The translations under genes and the position numbers were made by a program. The notes beneath the pieces are model-generated. The model did no database searches, was not told where the DNA came from, and saw nothing but the letters and a program-made list of their open reading frames with translations. This document shows positions 1-8,700 of a stretch of DNA of 16,622 nt, in pieces. Origin of the DNA: an uncultured Bacteroidia bacterium (GTDB lineage: Bacteria; Bacteroidota; Bacteroidia; Bacteroidales; Prolixibacteraceae); assembly GCA_903859795.1 (NCBI GenBank), contig CAIOOC010000655.1, positions 1 through 16,622 on the forward strand. Reading direction: 5' to 3'. The stretch's first letter is position 1. The number at the start of each line of letters is the position of its first letter.

Positions 1-3000
1 CCCTTCATCCAAAAACAGTGAGTCAACACGTACATTTTTACTCGCCATTTTTGACAATCCCAAAGCGAGTGCCAGACTTACAATAAAGGTCTCACCACCT
101 GAAAGGTTCTTTGTTGAGCGGATTTCCCCTGCCTGATAGTTATCAATTACATCCAGATCGAGCGGTTGATCCTTATCTCTGATAAGCAGATAACGGTCTG
201 TCAACTTGATTAATTGCGTGTTGGCATGCGCAACCATTATTTCAAAAGTAAGACCTTGGGCAAAGTTGCGGTATTTTTTACCGTCGGCAGAACCAATAAG
301 ATTTGACAATAAATCCCACCTTTGGAATTCCGCCTTTTGTGCGTCAAAAAGCAATGTAATCTGCCCAAAACGCTCCCTGGCCTTTTCATTCTCTTCCAAC
401 TGCTGCATTTTGGCACCAATTTCTTTCAAAATTGATGAAATTGAATCTGTCACAACATTTTGCTGCAGAATCAAGGAATCAACAGACTCTTGCGTCAATC
501 TTTTTGCTGCTTCCTGAACCAGTTGATCTTCCCTGTCCTTTTTGCGGGTTTTAAGTTCTTCTGTTTTACGATCGAGTGCTGTCGCTTTCTGTGAGAGTTC
601 CTCTTTCCGATCTGTTGAAACGCGGCAATTAATAAAAGCAGCTTCATCATTAAATCCTGCTTTCTCAATCGATTTCCGAAAGGCTATTTCGTCAATATCA
701 AGTGTTATTTTTCTGAGAGAAGTAGTTTTGTTCAGTTCATCAATTCGCTGATTAAGCGCAGCCAATTCCCGGGTTAATTCTTTTACCTTATCACTCGCAG
801 ATCTTTCAGCCATTTCTGCCGTCGCAACCAATTTCTTAAGGCGAAGCTCTTCCGAATCGGGGTTTTTCGTACCATAATACCTTTCTCGTTCAGCTTTTCT
901 CTTTTCAAGTTCCGTTCTGATGAGAATGATTTCTTTTAATTTGGTCTTTAGGGAATCTCCTTTCGAAATGATGAGTGCGTTTATTGTTTCAATTCCCGAG
1001 GTTAAACTACTAATCTGATCCTCAATAGTCTTTCTTTTCTTTAGTTGATTCTGCCAATTACTAAGTTTCGCTTCGAGTGCACTGAATACTTCGTCAGGAT
1101 TAATATTTGCAAGATCTGTTATTCCGAAAGGCTGAAGGAATATAGCGGTGGAGGTCAATAAGTTCGAATAATTTTCAATAGCATATTTCTGATCAGCAAT
1201 ATTTTGATTCAATATTTTTTCACTGGATTCTTTGCTATATCTGGCCGTTTGCAACTCCATTTTAACTGCAATCAGTTTTGTATTGATTATCTTTTCCTCG
1301 TTTTCGAGGACCAGAATTGACTCTTCAAGTTTTTCTGCCAGTTCAATAAATGAAGAAAGTTCATGTATCTTTTTCCCGGTTTCGTCCGGTTCCTGAATAT
1401 TCCCTTCGGCAAATGGATGGTGCAGCGAACCACATAACGGACAGGGCTGATTGTCGGTAAGTTGTTTGCGTTCACTTTCAAGACTGCCGATTTTTTGCAA
1501 ATATACCAGCTCCTTATTTAGGTGGGCAAGGTCAGCCCGATATTCGCGAAGTTGACGGTCAGCCAGATGTTTAATCAAAGTTTGTTGAACCAGAGAACGT
1601 TTCATAATGGCATCAGAGAGTTCTTTGCCCAAATTATTGTTTAATTCCTCCTGGAGCATATACTCCCTCTCCGCTTTTCTTAACAGTTTTTCAGATTCCA
1701 AAAGTTGAGTTGAGAAAGAATCTTTAATTTTCCCGGCAATTCCCAAATTACTCAATTTCTCACGAATACCGGTTAATTCTGTGACCAGTTCCGAATCAGA
1801 TATGTTCTTGCTGAAGTAATCTTCAACAATTCCAAGAGTAACCCATGCCACCGATACTTTAACCCGCAGAGACTTTTTTTCCTTAATTTTCTCAATTTTG
1901 GCAGAGAGGAGCTCCTTGTGTGTACTGATTTCCCGTTTCAGGGTAATTTCTTTTTCCCGACTTTGAATATCTAAAGCCCGGACTGCTTTTATCTCTTCCA
2001 ATCCGACTGAAGATTGCTGTTTTATTTCGACAAGCGAATTGTTTACATCTGTATACAGTCCTGTGGCTTCATCCAATACTGTCTTTTTTTGCGGTACACT
2101 TAATTTCAGATCTGACAAACAATTAAGTTCATCGAGCTGAATTGCTCTTTTGGAACTAAGCAAAGTAAATTCTACCTCTAATCCCTCTGCCTTAAGCCCC
2201 TTTTGTAAAAGTAACCGGTTCGATTCAAAATTTTGTAAATCAATTGAATGGTTAACAGTTTCAGCCAAAATACCATTAAGCTCCAGGTTAAGCTTTTCAA
2301 TCCTATTCAGCCATTGAACGCATTGGTCAAGAGCAGATTTCTTTAATGTGAATTCCTTTTCAAGGGTTTGTTTTTCGATTAATTCCTGGTTGATAGAATT
2401 CTCCTGCTCTTCATTTAGAATTAAAATTCCCTCGGTTTCAGACTTGAGTATCTCAAGTTTGCCAAATTCAGTTCTTCTTCGATCAAATACAAGAATTGAA
2501 ATTTCACTATAAATTTCTGTCCCGGTTATCTGTTCAAGAATTGGTGCCCTCTCTTTCTCGGGGTCGGCATTAAGGAATGCCGCGAAACCACCTTGTGCGA
2601 GCATCATTGATTGGGTAAACCGGCTGAAATCCATCCCGGTTCGGGCAATAATTGCATTAGACACCTCTGTCTTTTTGGATTCAAGAATTTTCCCTGTTAT
2701 CGCATCTGCTATTTCATGTTTAGCATCCTGAAGATTTCTGCCAGCTTTTTTACCCGCCCTATGCTGACTCCAGGTACATCGGAATTGACCTTTCTGCGTT
2801 TCAAAAACAACCTCGCTGAAACATTCACCGGTATGACGCGACATAATCTCATTATTGTTTTGCGAAATCACTCTAAGTCTAGGAGTTTTGCCGTATAGAG
2901 CCAGACAAATGGCATCCATAATCGTAGATTTTCCTGCGCCAGTCGGACCAGAAATTGCAAATATTCCATCAGAGACATACTCAGGAGAGGTAAAATCGAT

Positions 3001-3057
3001 TAACCATTCACCTGCTAAAGAATTGAGATTTTTAAACCTAAGCTGGAGTATCTTCAT
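1..3057 (-). CDS. sbcC: Exonuclease SbcC, Rad50/SMC-type ATPase subunit (3' end of gene outside window)
   Basis: ATPase subunit of the SbcCD (Mre11-Rad50-like) complex, which opens and degrades DNA hairpins and blocked double-strand ends in the cytoplasm. Reading the minus strand from the ATG at 3057, all 1019 codons to the window edge are open. The N-terminus holds a Walker A motif GPTGAGKST at residues 37-45, followed by a family-typical MMLAQGGFAAFL segment (Q-loop region). The middle is a long Glu/Lys/Leu-rich coiled coil with a zinc-hook CPLC (Cys539, Cys542) near its centre. The C-terminal half ends with the ABC signature LSGGE (985-989) and Walker B VDSLFLDEG (1011-1019). SbcC proteins are usually about 1000-1100 residues, so probably only the D-loop, H-loop and last strands are missing. 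The start lies 11 bp after the sbcD stop, so the two genes are very likely co-transcribed. No frameshift or missing key residue is seen. Confidence 0.95.
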   Translation of the reverse strand, partial: MKILQLRFKNLNSLAGEWLIDFTSPEYVSDGIFAISGPTGAGKSTIMDAICLALYGKTPRLRVISQNNNEIMSRHTGECFSEVVFETQKGQFRCTWSQHRAGKKAGRNLQDAKHEIADAITGKILESKKTEVSNAIIARTGMDFSRFTQSMMLAQGGFAAFLNADPEKERAPILEQITGTEIYSEISILVFDRRRTEFGKLEILKSETEGILILNEEQENSINQELIEKQTLEKEFTLKKSALDQCVQWLNRIEKLNLELNGILAETVNHSIDLQNFESNRLLLQKGLKAEGLEVEFTLLSSKRAIQLDELNCLSDLKLSVPQKKTVLDEATGLYTDVNNSLVEIKQQSSVGLEEIKAVRALDIQSREKEITLKREISTHKELLSAKIEKIKEKKSLRVKVSVAWVTLGIVEDYFSKNISDSELVTELTGIREKLSNLGIAGKIKDSFSTQLLESEKLLRKAEREYMLQEELNNNLGKELSDAIMKRSLVQQTLIKHLADRQLREYRADLAHLNKELVYLQKIGSLESERKQLTDNQPCPLCGSLHHPFAEGNIQEPDETGKKIHELSSFIELAEKLEESILVLENEEKIINTKLIAVKMELQTARYSKESSEKILNQNIADQKYAIENYSNLLTSTAIFLQPFGITDLANINPDEVFSALEAKLSNWQNQLKKRKTIEDQISSLTSGIETINALIISKGDSLKTKLKEIILIRTELEKRKAERERYYGTKNPDSEELRLKKLVATAEMAERSASDKVKELTRELAALNQRIDELNKTTSLRKITLDIDEIAFRKSIEKAGFNDEAAFINCRVSTDRKEELSQKATALDRKTEELKTRKKDREDQLVQEAAKRLTQESVDSLILQQNVVTDSISSILKEIGAKMQQLEENEKARERFGQITLLFDAQKAEFQRWDLLSNLIGSADGKKYRNFAQGLTFEIMVAHANTQLIKLTDRYLLIRDKDQPLDLDVIDNYQAGEIRSTKNLSGGETFIVSLALALGLSKMASKNVRVDSLFLDEG

Positions 3058-3068
3058 TATTTATTTTC

Positions 3069-4316
3069 TTATTCTTCATTACGGTCATTCTCAACCATTC
3101 TCATGACAAGTTGTTGATAAGCTAAAAGCAGTGATGCACGATCAGGCTCTTCAATTTGATGGGCATCCAGACACCTGATAAATACGTCGCTGGGATCGAG
3201 ATTGTCGAGAGTCTCCTGATCGTCGATCGCTGTTAAAGTCTTACCCGTTGCGATTCTTGTCTTAATTCGAAGTACCTCCATTTTTGTTCCGGCGACGCTA
3301 TCATAAACAAGGTCGGTTAGTCCAACGAAAGTTTCAGCCCCGGAATAATCAATCTCCAACCAGGCGTTACTGCCGGACGATTTCATTTCATTCAACTTCA
3401 GTGAGATCGCCGTTGCATCTCCTGTGACTCTGACCAACTCCTGAAAACAAGGTATTGTATGTTCGGAAATTTTCTGCATCCGCCCCTCAAATTCAACAAC
3501 TATAACTTTCTTTTCTTGTCCAGCTTCACCAAAACTCATCGGTATTGGAGATCCGCAATATCTTTTGGAATCCGAATTCCCAACTTTTTGGGGAGAATGC
3601 AAATGGCCAAGGGCCAAATAATCGAAACATTCGGGAAAGCTATTTTCATCGACAAAGGCTACCCCTCCGACATATAAATCCCTGACTCCATCACCTTCTG
3701 TCGTTCTACCTCCTGCAGTAAACAAGTGTCCCATCCCGATAATGGGAATATTCGCATTACCATTGCGTTTTTCAATCGCGATCTGACCTACGGATTCGTA
3801 GTGTTTTGAAATACCTGCTATCAGTTTTCTGTTCTTATCGTCCATTTTTTCACCTGCCTCAACCGTTCTGATGTCCTTATCCCTCAAGTAAGGGACAGCA
3901 CATATAATCGCTTCCATTGTCTGAGTCTTATCGTTCAAAATGATTACTTCATCCTCAAGGAAATCAGATATCGACCCAATGACATATACATTTAGAAATA
4001 GTAACAGCTCCTTGGGGGCATTCAAAAATGAAGGAGAGTCATGATTCCCTCCAGTAATTACAATGTGCCTCAGGCACGATTGGGAGGCCTTAGTGAGGAA
4101 CCGGTAGTAGAGTTCCTGAGCCCTATTGCCTGGAGTTGTTGTATCGAAAATGTCACCTGCCACTAAAAGGAGATCGATATTTTCGGTTTTAATCAATTCC
4201 GTCAGCCAATTTAAAAAAAGCTCAAACTCATCGTGCCGTTTCCGGTCATATAATTGGCGGCCCAGGTGCCAGTCAGAGGTATGCAGGATTTTCAATTTAT
4301 GCGATTTGGTATTCAT
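3069..4316 (-). CDS. sbcD: Exonuclease SbcD, Mre11-type metallophosphoesterase nuclease subunit
   Basis: Nuclease subunit of SbcCD, a Mn-dependent endo/exonuclease acting with the SbcC ATPase on hairpin and end-blocked DNA. The 415 residues match the usual family length of about 400. All calcineurin-type phosphodiesterase motifs are present: DWHLG (Asp15, His17), GDIFD (Asp55), GGNHDS (Asn91, His92, Asp93), GHLF (His197) and GHLHSPQ (His238, His240). The roughly 170 residues after the last metal motif correspond to the capping and SbcC-binding part, where conservation is normally weak. It is the first gene of the sbcDC operon and is read away from the serine hydrolase gene. The start MNTKSHKLKIL places the first beta strand (KILHTSDWHLG) right after a short polar leader, as in other family members. 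No signal peptide is present, as expected for a cytoplasmic enzyme. Confidence 0.95.
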   Translation of the reverse strand: MNTKSHKLKILHTSDWHLGRQLYDRKRHDEFELFLNWLTELIKTENIDLLLVAGDIFDTTTPGNRAQELYYRFLTKASQSCLRHIVITGGNHDSPSFLNAPKELLLFLNVYVIGSISDFLEDEVIILNDKTQTMEAIICAVPYLRDKDIRTVEAGEKMDDKNRKLIAGISKHYESVGQIAIEKRNGNANIPIIGMGHLFTAGGRTTEGDGVRDLYVGGVAFVDENSFPECFDYLALGHLHSPQKVGNSDSKRYCGSPIPMSFGEAGQEKKVIVVEFEGRMQKISEHTIPCFQELVRVTGDATAISLKLNEMKSSGSNAWLEIDYSGAETFVGLTDLVYDSVAGTKMEVLRIKTRIATGKTLTAIDDQETLDNLDPSDVFIRCLDAHQIEEPDRASLLLAYQQLVMRMVENDRNEE

Positions 4317-4511
4317 TTACAAGAGTGAATTAATGTTGCGAAGATAATACAGCTAACAATCTAAACCCCTCTGATAAAAATATTGCTGGATTTGTTCATT
4401 GAATTGCTGCAGTGGTTAAGTTGAAGGTTAAGAATGCAATAGAGATTTCTTTATAACTGCACGTTTTGAAAAAACAAAAATATTGAAAAATATGATTAAA
4501 CCTTCGTCAAT

Positions 4512-4519
4512 TATTTTTG
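4512..4519 (+). promoter_or_regulatory. Possible Bacteroidota-type -7 element
   Basis: TATTTTTG matches the Bacteroidota -7 consensus TAnnTTTG and would give a leader of about 30 nt before the serine hydrolase start at 4556. No convincing TTG-type -33 element is found at the usual 19-21 bp spacing; the nearest TTG, at 4483-4485, is too far upstream. The surrounding divergent gap (4317-4555) is AT-rich and otherwise shows nothing recognisable. The match is short enough to arise by chance in such DNA. Confidence 0.3.
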
Positions 4520-4555
4520 TCAACTATCTTGAAAATTCAAATATAAACATCACGA

Positions 4556-5587
4556 ATGAAACTCCTTTTCTCAAAAAAAATCCCAATTGGAACCACCCTA
4601 TTCATTACCCTAATCTCTGTTATCTCTACATATTTTACAATGGATTTTTTAATCAGGTCAAACTTAATGGAGATTGACTCTTCGTACAGTTTGTCAGGTT
4701 CAAAGGCCAAAACCGGCAGTGGAATTTTTAGCTGCAGCTACAACCTGAAAAGATTAAATGGCTATAGTCTGATAAAGCCGTTAATGTTTGTTGATAACGA
4801 TTGTGAAGCTGAAGATTTGAATACAGTGAAGGAAAACATTAATAAACTGATAGAGGGGTATAAGCTGGCAGGGGACTTAATTTCAGCTTCTGTATATCTA
4901 AAAGATTATTCAAAAAATGAATGGATTGGGATAAATGAAAATGAGAAATTCAATCCTGGCTCACTATTAAAGGTTCCTGAGTTGATTACGTTTTTGAAGA
5001 TGGATGAACTACATCCTGGTTTTTTAGAAAAAAAACTTCAGTACAATCACCCCTTTCCTACTGATAAAAAACCTCAGTTTTTATCCAAATCAATAGAACT
5101 TGGTCATACCTATACTATCAAAGATTTGCTAACCTATATGATAGCTTATTCCGACAATAATGCAACCCAATTGCTAAATGCCAATATTGACGTGGATGCC
5201 TTTAAAAAAGTATTTACCGATCTTGGTTTAGAGGCCCCTGACTGGAAATCTAATGATTATCCAATTTCAGCAAAGGAGTATTCCCTCTTTATGAGAGTGT
5301 TGTATAATGCTACCTATCTTTCAGATCATGATTCAGAATTTGCAGCTGAACTATTAGCGAAATCAGATTTTAAAAATGGATTAATTAAAGATTTACCATC
5401 ATATTTAAAAATGGTGCACAAATTTGGAGAAGCAGGGAATGGGAGCGAAATAGAGCTTCATGAATCGGCCATTATCTACCTTGATAAACGGCCTTATCTT
5501 TTAACTGTAATGACCAAAGGGAAGGATAGTAAAAAATTGCCACAGGTATTATCCCAGATTTCAGATATTGTCTATCAAAGTATGTAG
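4556..5587 (+). CDS. Membrane-anchored serine hydrolase, class A beta-lactamase/PBP-like fold
   Basis: A 343-residue protein with an N-terminal hydrophobic segment (about residues 9-33), best read as an uncleaved anchor or signal peptide placing the enzyme in the periplasm. The catalytic domain (about 100-343) has the active-site SxxK in NPGSLLKVP (Ser136, Lys139) and an SDN loop (199-201) in YSDNNATQLL. At the third motif, where KTG or KSG is usual, it has KFG (289-291) in HKFGEAG. I see no clear omega-loop ExxxN of true class A beta-lactamases, so a drug-hydrolysing role is not supported. A penicillin-binding, peptidase- or esterase-like role is more likely, but the substrate is unknown. 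Cys60 and Cys83 in the linker could form a disulfide. An in-frame stop at 4544-4546 makes ATG 4556 the earliest start. The gene appears monocistronic, between the divergent sbcDC operon and the adhesin operon. Function beyond the fold is inference. Confidence 0.8.
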   Translation: MKLLFSKKIPIGTTLFITLISVISTYFTMDFLIRSNLMEIDSSYSLSGSKAKTGSGIFSCSYNLKRLNGYSLIKPLMFVDNDCEAEDLNTVKENINKLIEGYKLAGDLISASVYLKDYSKNEWIGINENEKFNPGSLLKVPELITFLKMDELHPGFLEKKLQYNHPFPTDKKPQFLSKSIELGHTYTIKDLLTYMIAYSDNNATQLLNANIDVDAFKKVFTDLGLEAPDWKSNDYPISAKEYSLFMRVLYNATYLSDHDSEFAAELLAKSDFKNGLIKDLPSYLKMVHKFGEAGNGSEIELHESAIIYLDKRPYLLTVMTKGKDSKKLPQVLSQISDIVYQSM

Positions 5588-5592
5588 CCTAT

Positions 5593-5609
5593 ATTAAACC
5601 TTGTTTAAT
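5593..5609 (+). terminator. Weak AT-rich hairpin after the serine hydrolase gene
   Basis: ATTAAAC and GTTTAAT form a perfect 7-bp stem around a CTT loop, 5 bp after the stop codon at 5587. The stem is AT-rich and only a short, broken T run follows, so it may be a weak terminator or chance. Confidence 0.25.
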
Positions 5610-5667
5610 TATTGCTTCCACATGACAAATAGATTTTCATTTAATTATGAAATTCTATTTATTGTAA

Positions 5668-5675
5668 TAAATTTG
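5668..5675 (+). promoter_or_regulatory. Possible -7 element of the adhesin/PorP operon
   Basis: TAAATTTG matches TAnnTTTG and lies about 67 bp upstream of the ATG at 5743, giving a leader of roughly 60 nt. No clear -33 TTG is found at the expected spacing. It is the only full match seen in the gap 5588-5742. Confidence 0.35.
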
Positions 5676-5742
5676 CCTCCTCACAGACCAAACTATAGAG
5701 TTGAGTCTCTCTATATCCTAGTTTAATCTAAAAACAACCCGG

Positions 5743-8700
5743 ATGAAAAAACATGCATTGTCAGTTTTAATCGTGTTTTTATCGATTTATACAGGCATTG
5801 CAGTGAACGGCCTCCAATCACCAATTTCAACTTCTTCAAGGTTAGTTACGCTTAATTCCCCCTCGGATTTGGATTCCCTGGCACTTGTTGCGCTTTACAA
5901 TCAGTGTAACGGAGTAAACTGGACCAAACAAACGAACTGGCTGAAAGGACCGCTGAGTACCTGGCAAGGAGTTATAGTAGAGAACGGGAGAGTGGTAGGC
6001 CTGGACCAGGGAGATCAGGTAAATTCCGTTGGAATTATTGGACCATTGCCTGCTGAAATGGTAAATCTTACTGAGATAAGGCAGCTGAATTTTAGTAATA
6101 ATGCGATAGCCGGAAATCTGCCAGACAGTTGGTCCGCTCTGGTAAAACTGGAAGACCTAAGACTTATCGGTGACCAAATTACCGGTAGTCTGCCCGATAG
6201 TTGGTCTGCTATGGTGAATTTGAAAGTGCTGCTTTTGGGGCTGAATCAACTTTCCGGCACACTGCCATCATCATGGTCTTCTTTGCAAAATCTCTATACT
6301 TTAATACTTAGCTTTAATAATCTGACAGGAACTCTTCCTGATAGCTGGTCGGTGTTAACAAAATTCGAGGCAGTAGATCTTTCAAACAATCAATTATCAG
6401 GTGTTTTGCCAGATAGTTGGAAATCATTGATAAACCTTAATTTGTTAGGTCTGTCAAATAATAAAATTTCAGGTCCTCTTCCTGAAAGTTGGTCGGCTTT
6501 TTCAAAATTATACACATTACAACTAGGGGGCAATCAACTAACGGGTTCCTTACCTGCCAGTTGGTCAACCTTTGTCAATCTGGAGATTTTATCGCTTCAG
6601 GAAAATAAATTGTCAGGTCCTTTACCGGAAAGCTGGTCTGTTCTTAGCAATATGGTTCTGCTGGATCTTTCAAAAAATCAAATTAGCGGTGTCTTTCCAT
6701 CAAGCTGGACAAGCTTTGTCAATTTGAAAAGTTTAAAATTAAATGGTAATCAAATCTCAGGATTGCCATCATTTAAACCATTCACACAACTAAATGAATT
6801 ATTTGTACAAGATAATTTGCTTGATTTTGGATCTGTTGAACCCAAGATTGGTGTTCCCATCGGTACATTTAATTATTCTCCGCAGGCACTTATTGGCCAA
6901 TCTGCCACGCTGACAAGGAATGCCGGTAGTGAATTTCGGATCTCTTTCCCTGTTGGCGGACAAAACAATAAATATCAATGGTTTAAAAATGGGGTTCTGA
7001 TCCCGGGAGCAAATGGAACAGAATATATTATTAATGCAGTCAGTTTAGGCGATGCAGGTGACTACACATGCCAGATTACAAATACAGTTGCAACCCAGCT
7101 CACTTTAACAAGCAACCCGATAACTCTTCAGATTGGAAACCAGATATTTGATACTGTTTCCGATTCATTGGCACTTGTAGCACTTTACAAACAGTGCAAT
7201 GGATTGAATTGGACCAAACAAACGAACTGGCTCAAAGGAAATTTAAACACCTGGCAGGGGGTGACCGTTGAAAATGGAAGGGTCGTGGGTTTGGATCTTG
7301 GTGATCAGAATAATTCTGTGGGTCTTATAGGTCAATTACCCTATGACCTTTCTAATCTCAACGAGATAAGGAATTTAAGTTTCTGGAATAATAAATTAAC
7401 AGGCACACTTTCTGACAGTTGGACGGCTTTTACAAAATTACAGCTTCTTAATCTTAGTGGTAATCAATTTTCAGGAACACTTCCGGGAAGCTGGTCTGCA
7501 TTAGTTAGTTTATCTGAACTGATCCTTTCCAACAATCAATTTACTGGAAATCTTCCTGAAAGCTGGTCCGCACTATCAAGTCTTACACTTGTACTTATTT
7601 TTTCAAATCAACTTTCAGGTTCACTTCCCGATAGCTGGTCAAAATTATCCAATTTAACCAATTTGCAGCTTGCATATAATAAACTGACCGGACCACTACC
7701 CGTAAGTTGGTCTGCACTTAAAAATCTGACCTGGTTAGTACTTGGAGGAAACCTACTTACAGGAAATATACCAGATAGTTGGAATGCCCTTGTAAACATG
7801 GAAGGTTTATGGCTATATGATAATAAACTTACTGGCAATCTTCCTTCGGGTTGGTCAGCTTTTGCCCATTTGTCTTCACTTATGCTTGGAAGCAATCAAT
7901 TTACAGGAGCCATTCCTCAAAGTTGGCAGTCTTTAACAAACTTACAGCAGTTATATCTTAATGATAATCAAATTTCTAGTGTGCCTTCTTTTTCTGCCCT
8001 AACTAACCTCAATGAATTACTGGTAAACAACAATATGCTTGATTTCGGATCAATCGAGCCCAATGTAGGAATCCCAATAAGTACATTTTATTATTCCCCT
8101 CAGGCCCCAGTAGGCCAGCCCTCTATAATCATTAAAAATTTAGGTGACCAGTTCAGCACCTCTGTCACTGTTGGTGGCCAGCATAATAAGTACCAATGGT
8201 ATAAAAACGGGAGTCTAATTCCAGGGGCTACAGGAACAACTTTTACGATTTCGTCGGTTACTTTAGCAGATACAGGAGATTACACTTGTCAGATTACAAA
8301 TACTGTAGCAACTCAGCTTACCTTAACAAGCAACCCGGTAACCCTTCAGATTGGGAGTCTGACATTTGATACAAATTCCGATTCGCTGGCTTTGGTTGCA
8401 CTTTATAAACAGTGTAATGGTGTAAACTGGAGCAAACAAAAAAATTGGTTAACCGGACGATTAAACACCTGGCAGGGGGTTACTGTTGAAAACGGGAGAG
8501 TGATTATTTTGGATCTCGGTGACCAAACCACATCGGTCGGTTTAACAGGACAATTACCAGCAGAACTTGCAAATCTGACAGAGATAAAAACCCTAAATCT
8601 TTCCTCCAATCAACTGACAGGTGCTCTTCCTGTCAGTTGGATTTCACTTGTGAATTTACAGCAATTGTTTCTTGGTTTCAATCAATTTACTGGGCCTCTT

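Noticed and set aside
206..751. Two plus-strand open frames (206-517 and 542-751)
   Set aside because: They lie antisense inside the fully open sbcC frame, whose motifs on the minus strand are unmistakable.
2611..3106. Plus-strand frames over the start of sbcC and the sbcC/sbcD junction
   Set aside because: They are shadows of the Walker A region of sbcC and the end of sbcD, with no recognisable protein features.
4474..4482. Minus-strand TAnnTTTG match as an sbcD promoter
   Set aside because: It would leave a leader of about 150 nt, has no partner -33 element, and lies in A-rich DNA where such matches are common.
4483..4677. 64-residue plus-strand frame ahead of the serine hydrolase
   Set aside because: It overlaps the first 40 codons of the hydrolase in another frame, and its residues look like out-of-frame signal-peptide DNA.
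4556..5587. A true class A beta-lactamase resistance gene
   Set aside because: KTG is replaced by KFG and no ExxxN omega-loop motif is apparent, so drug hydrolysis is not supported.
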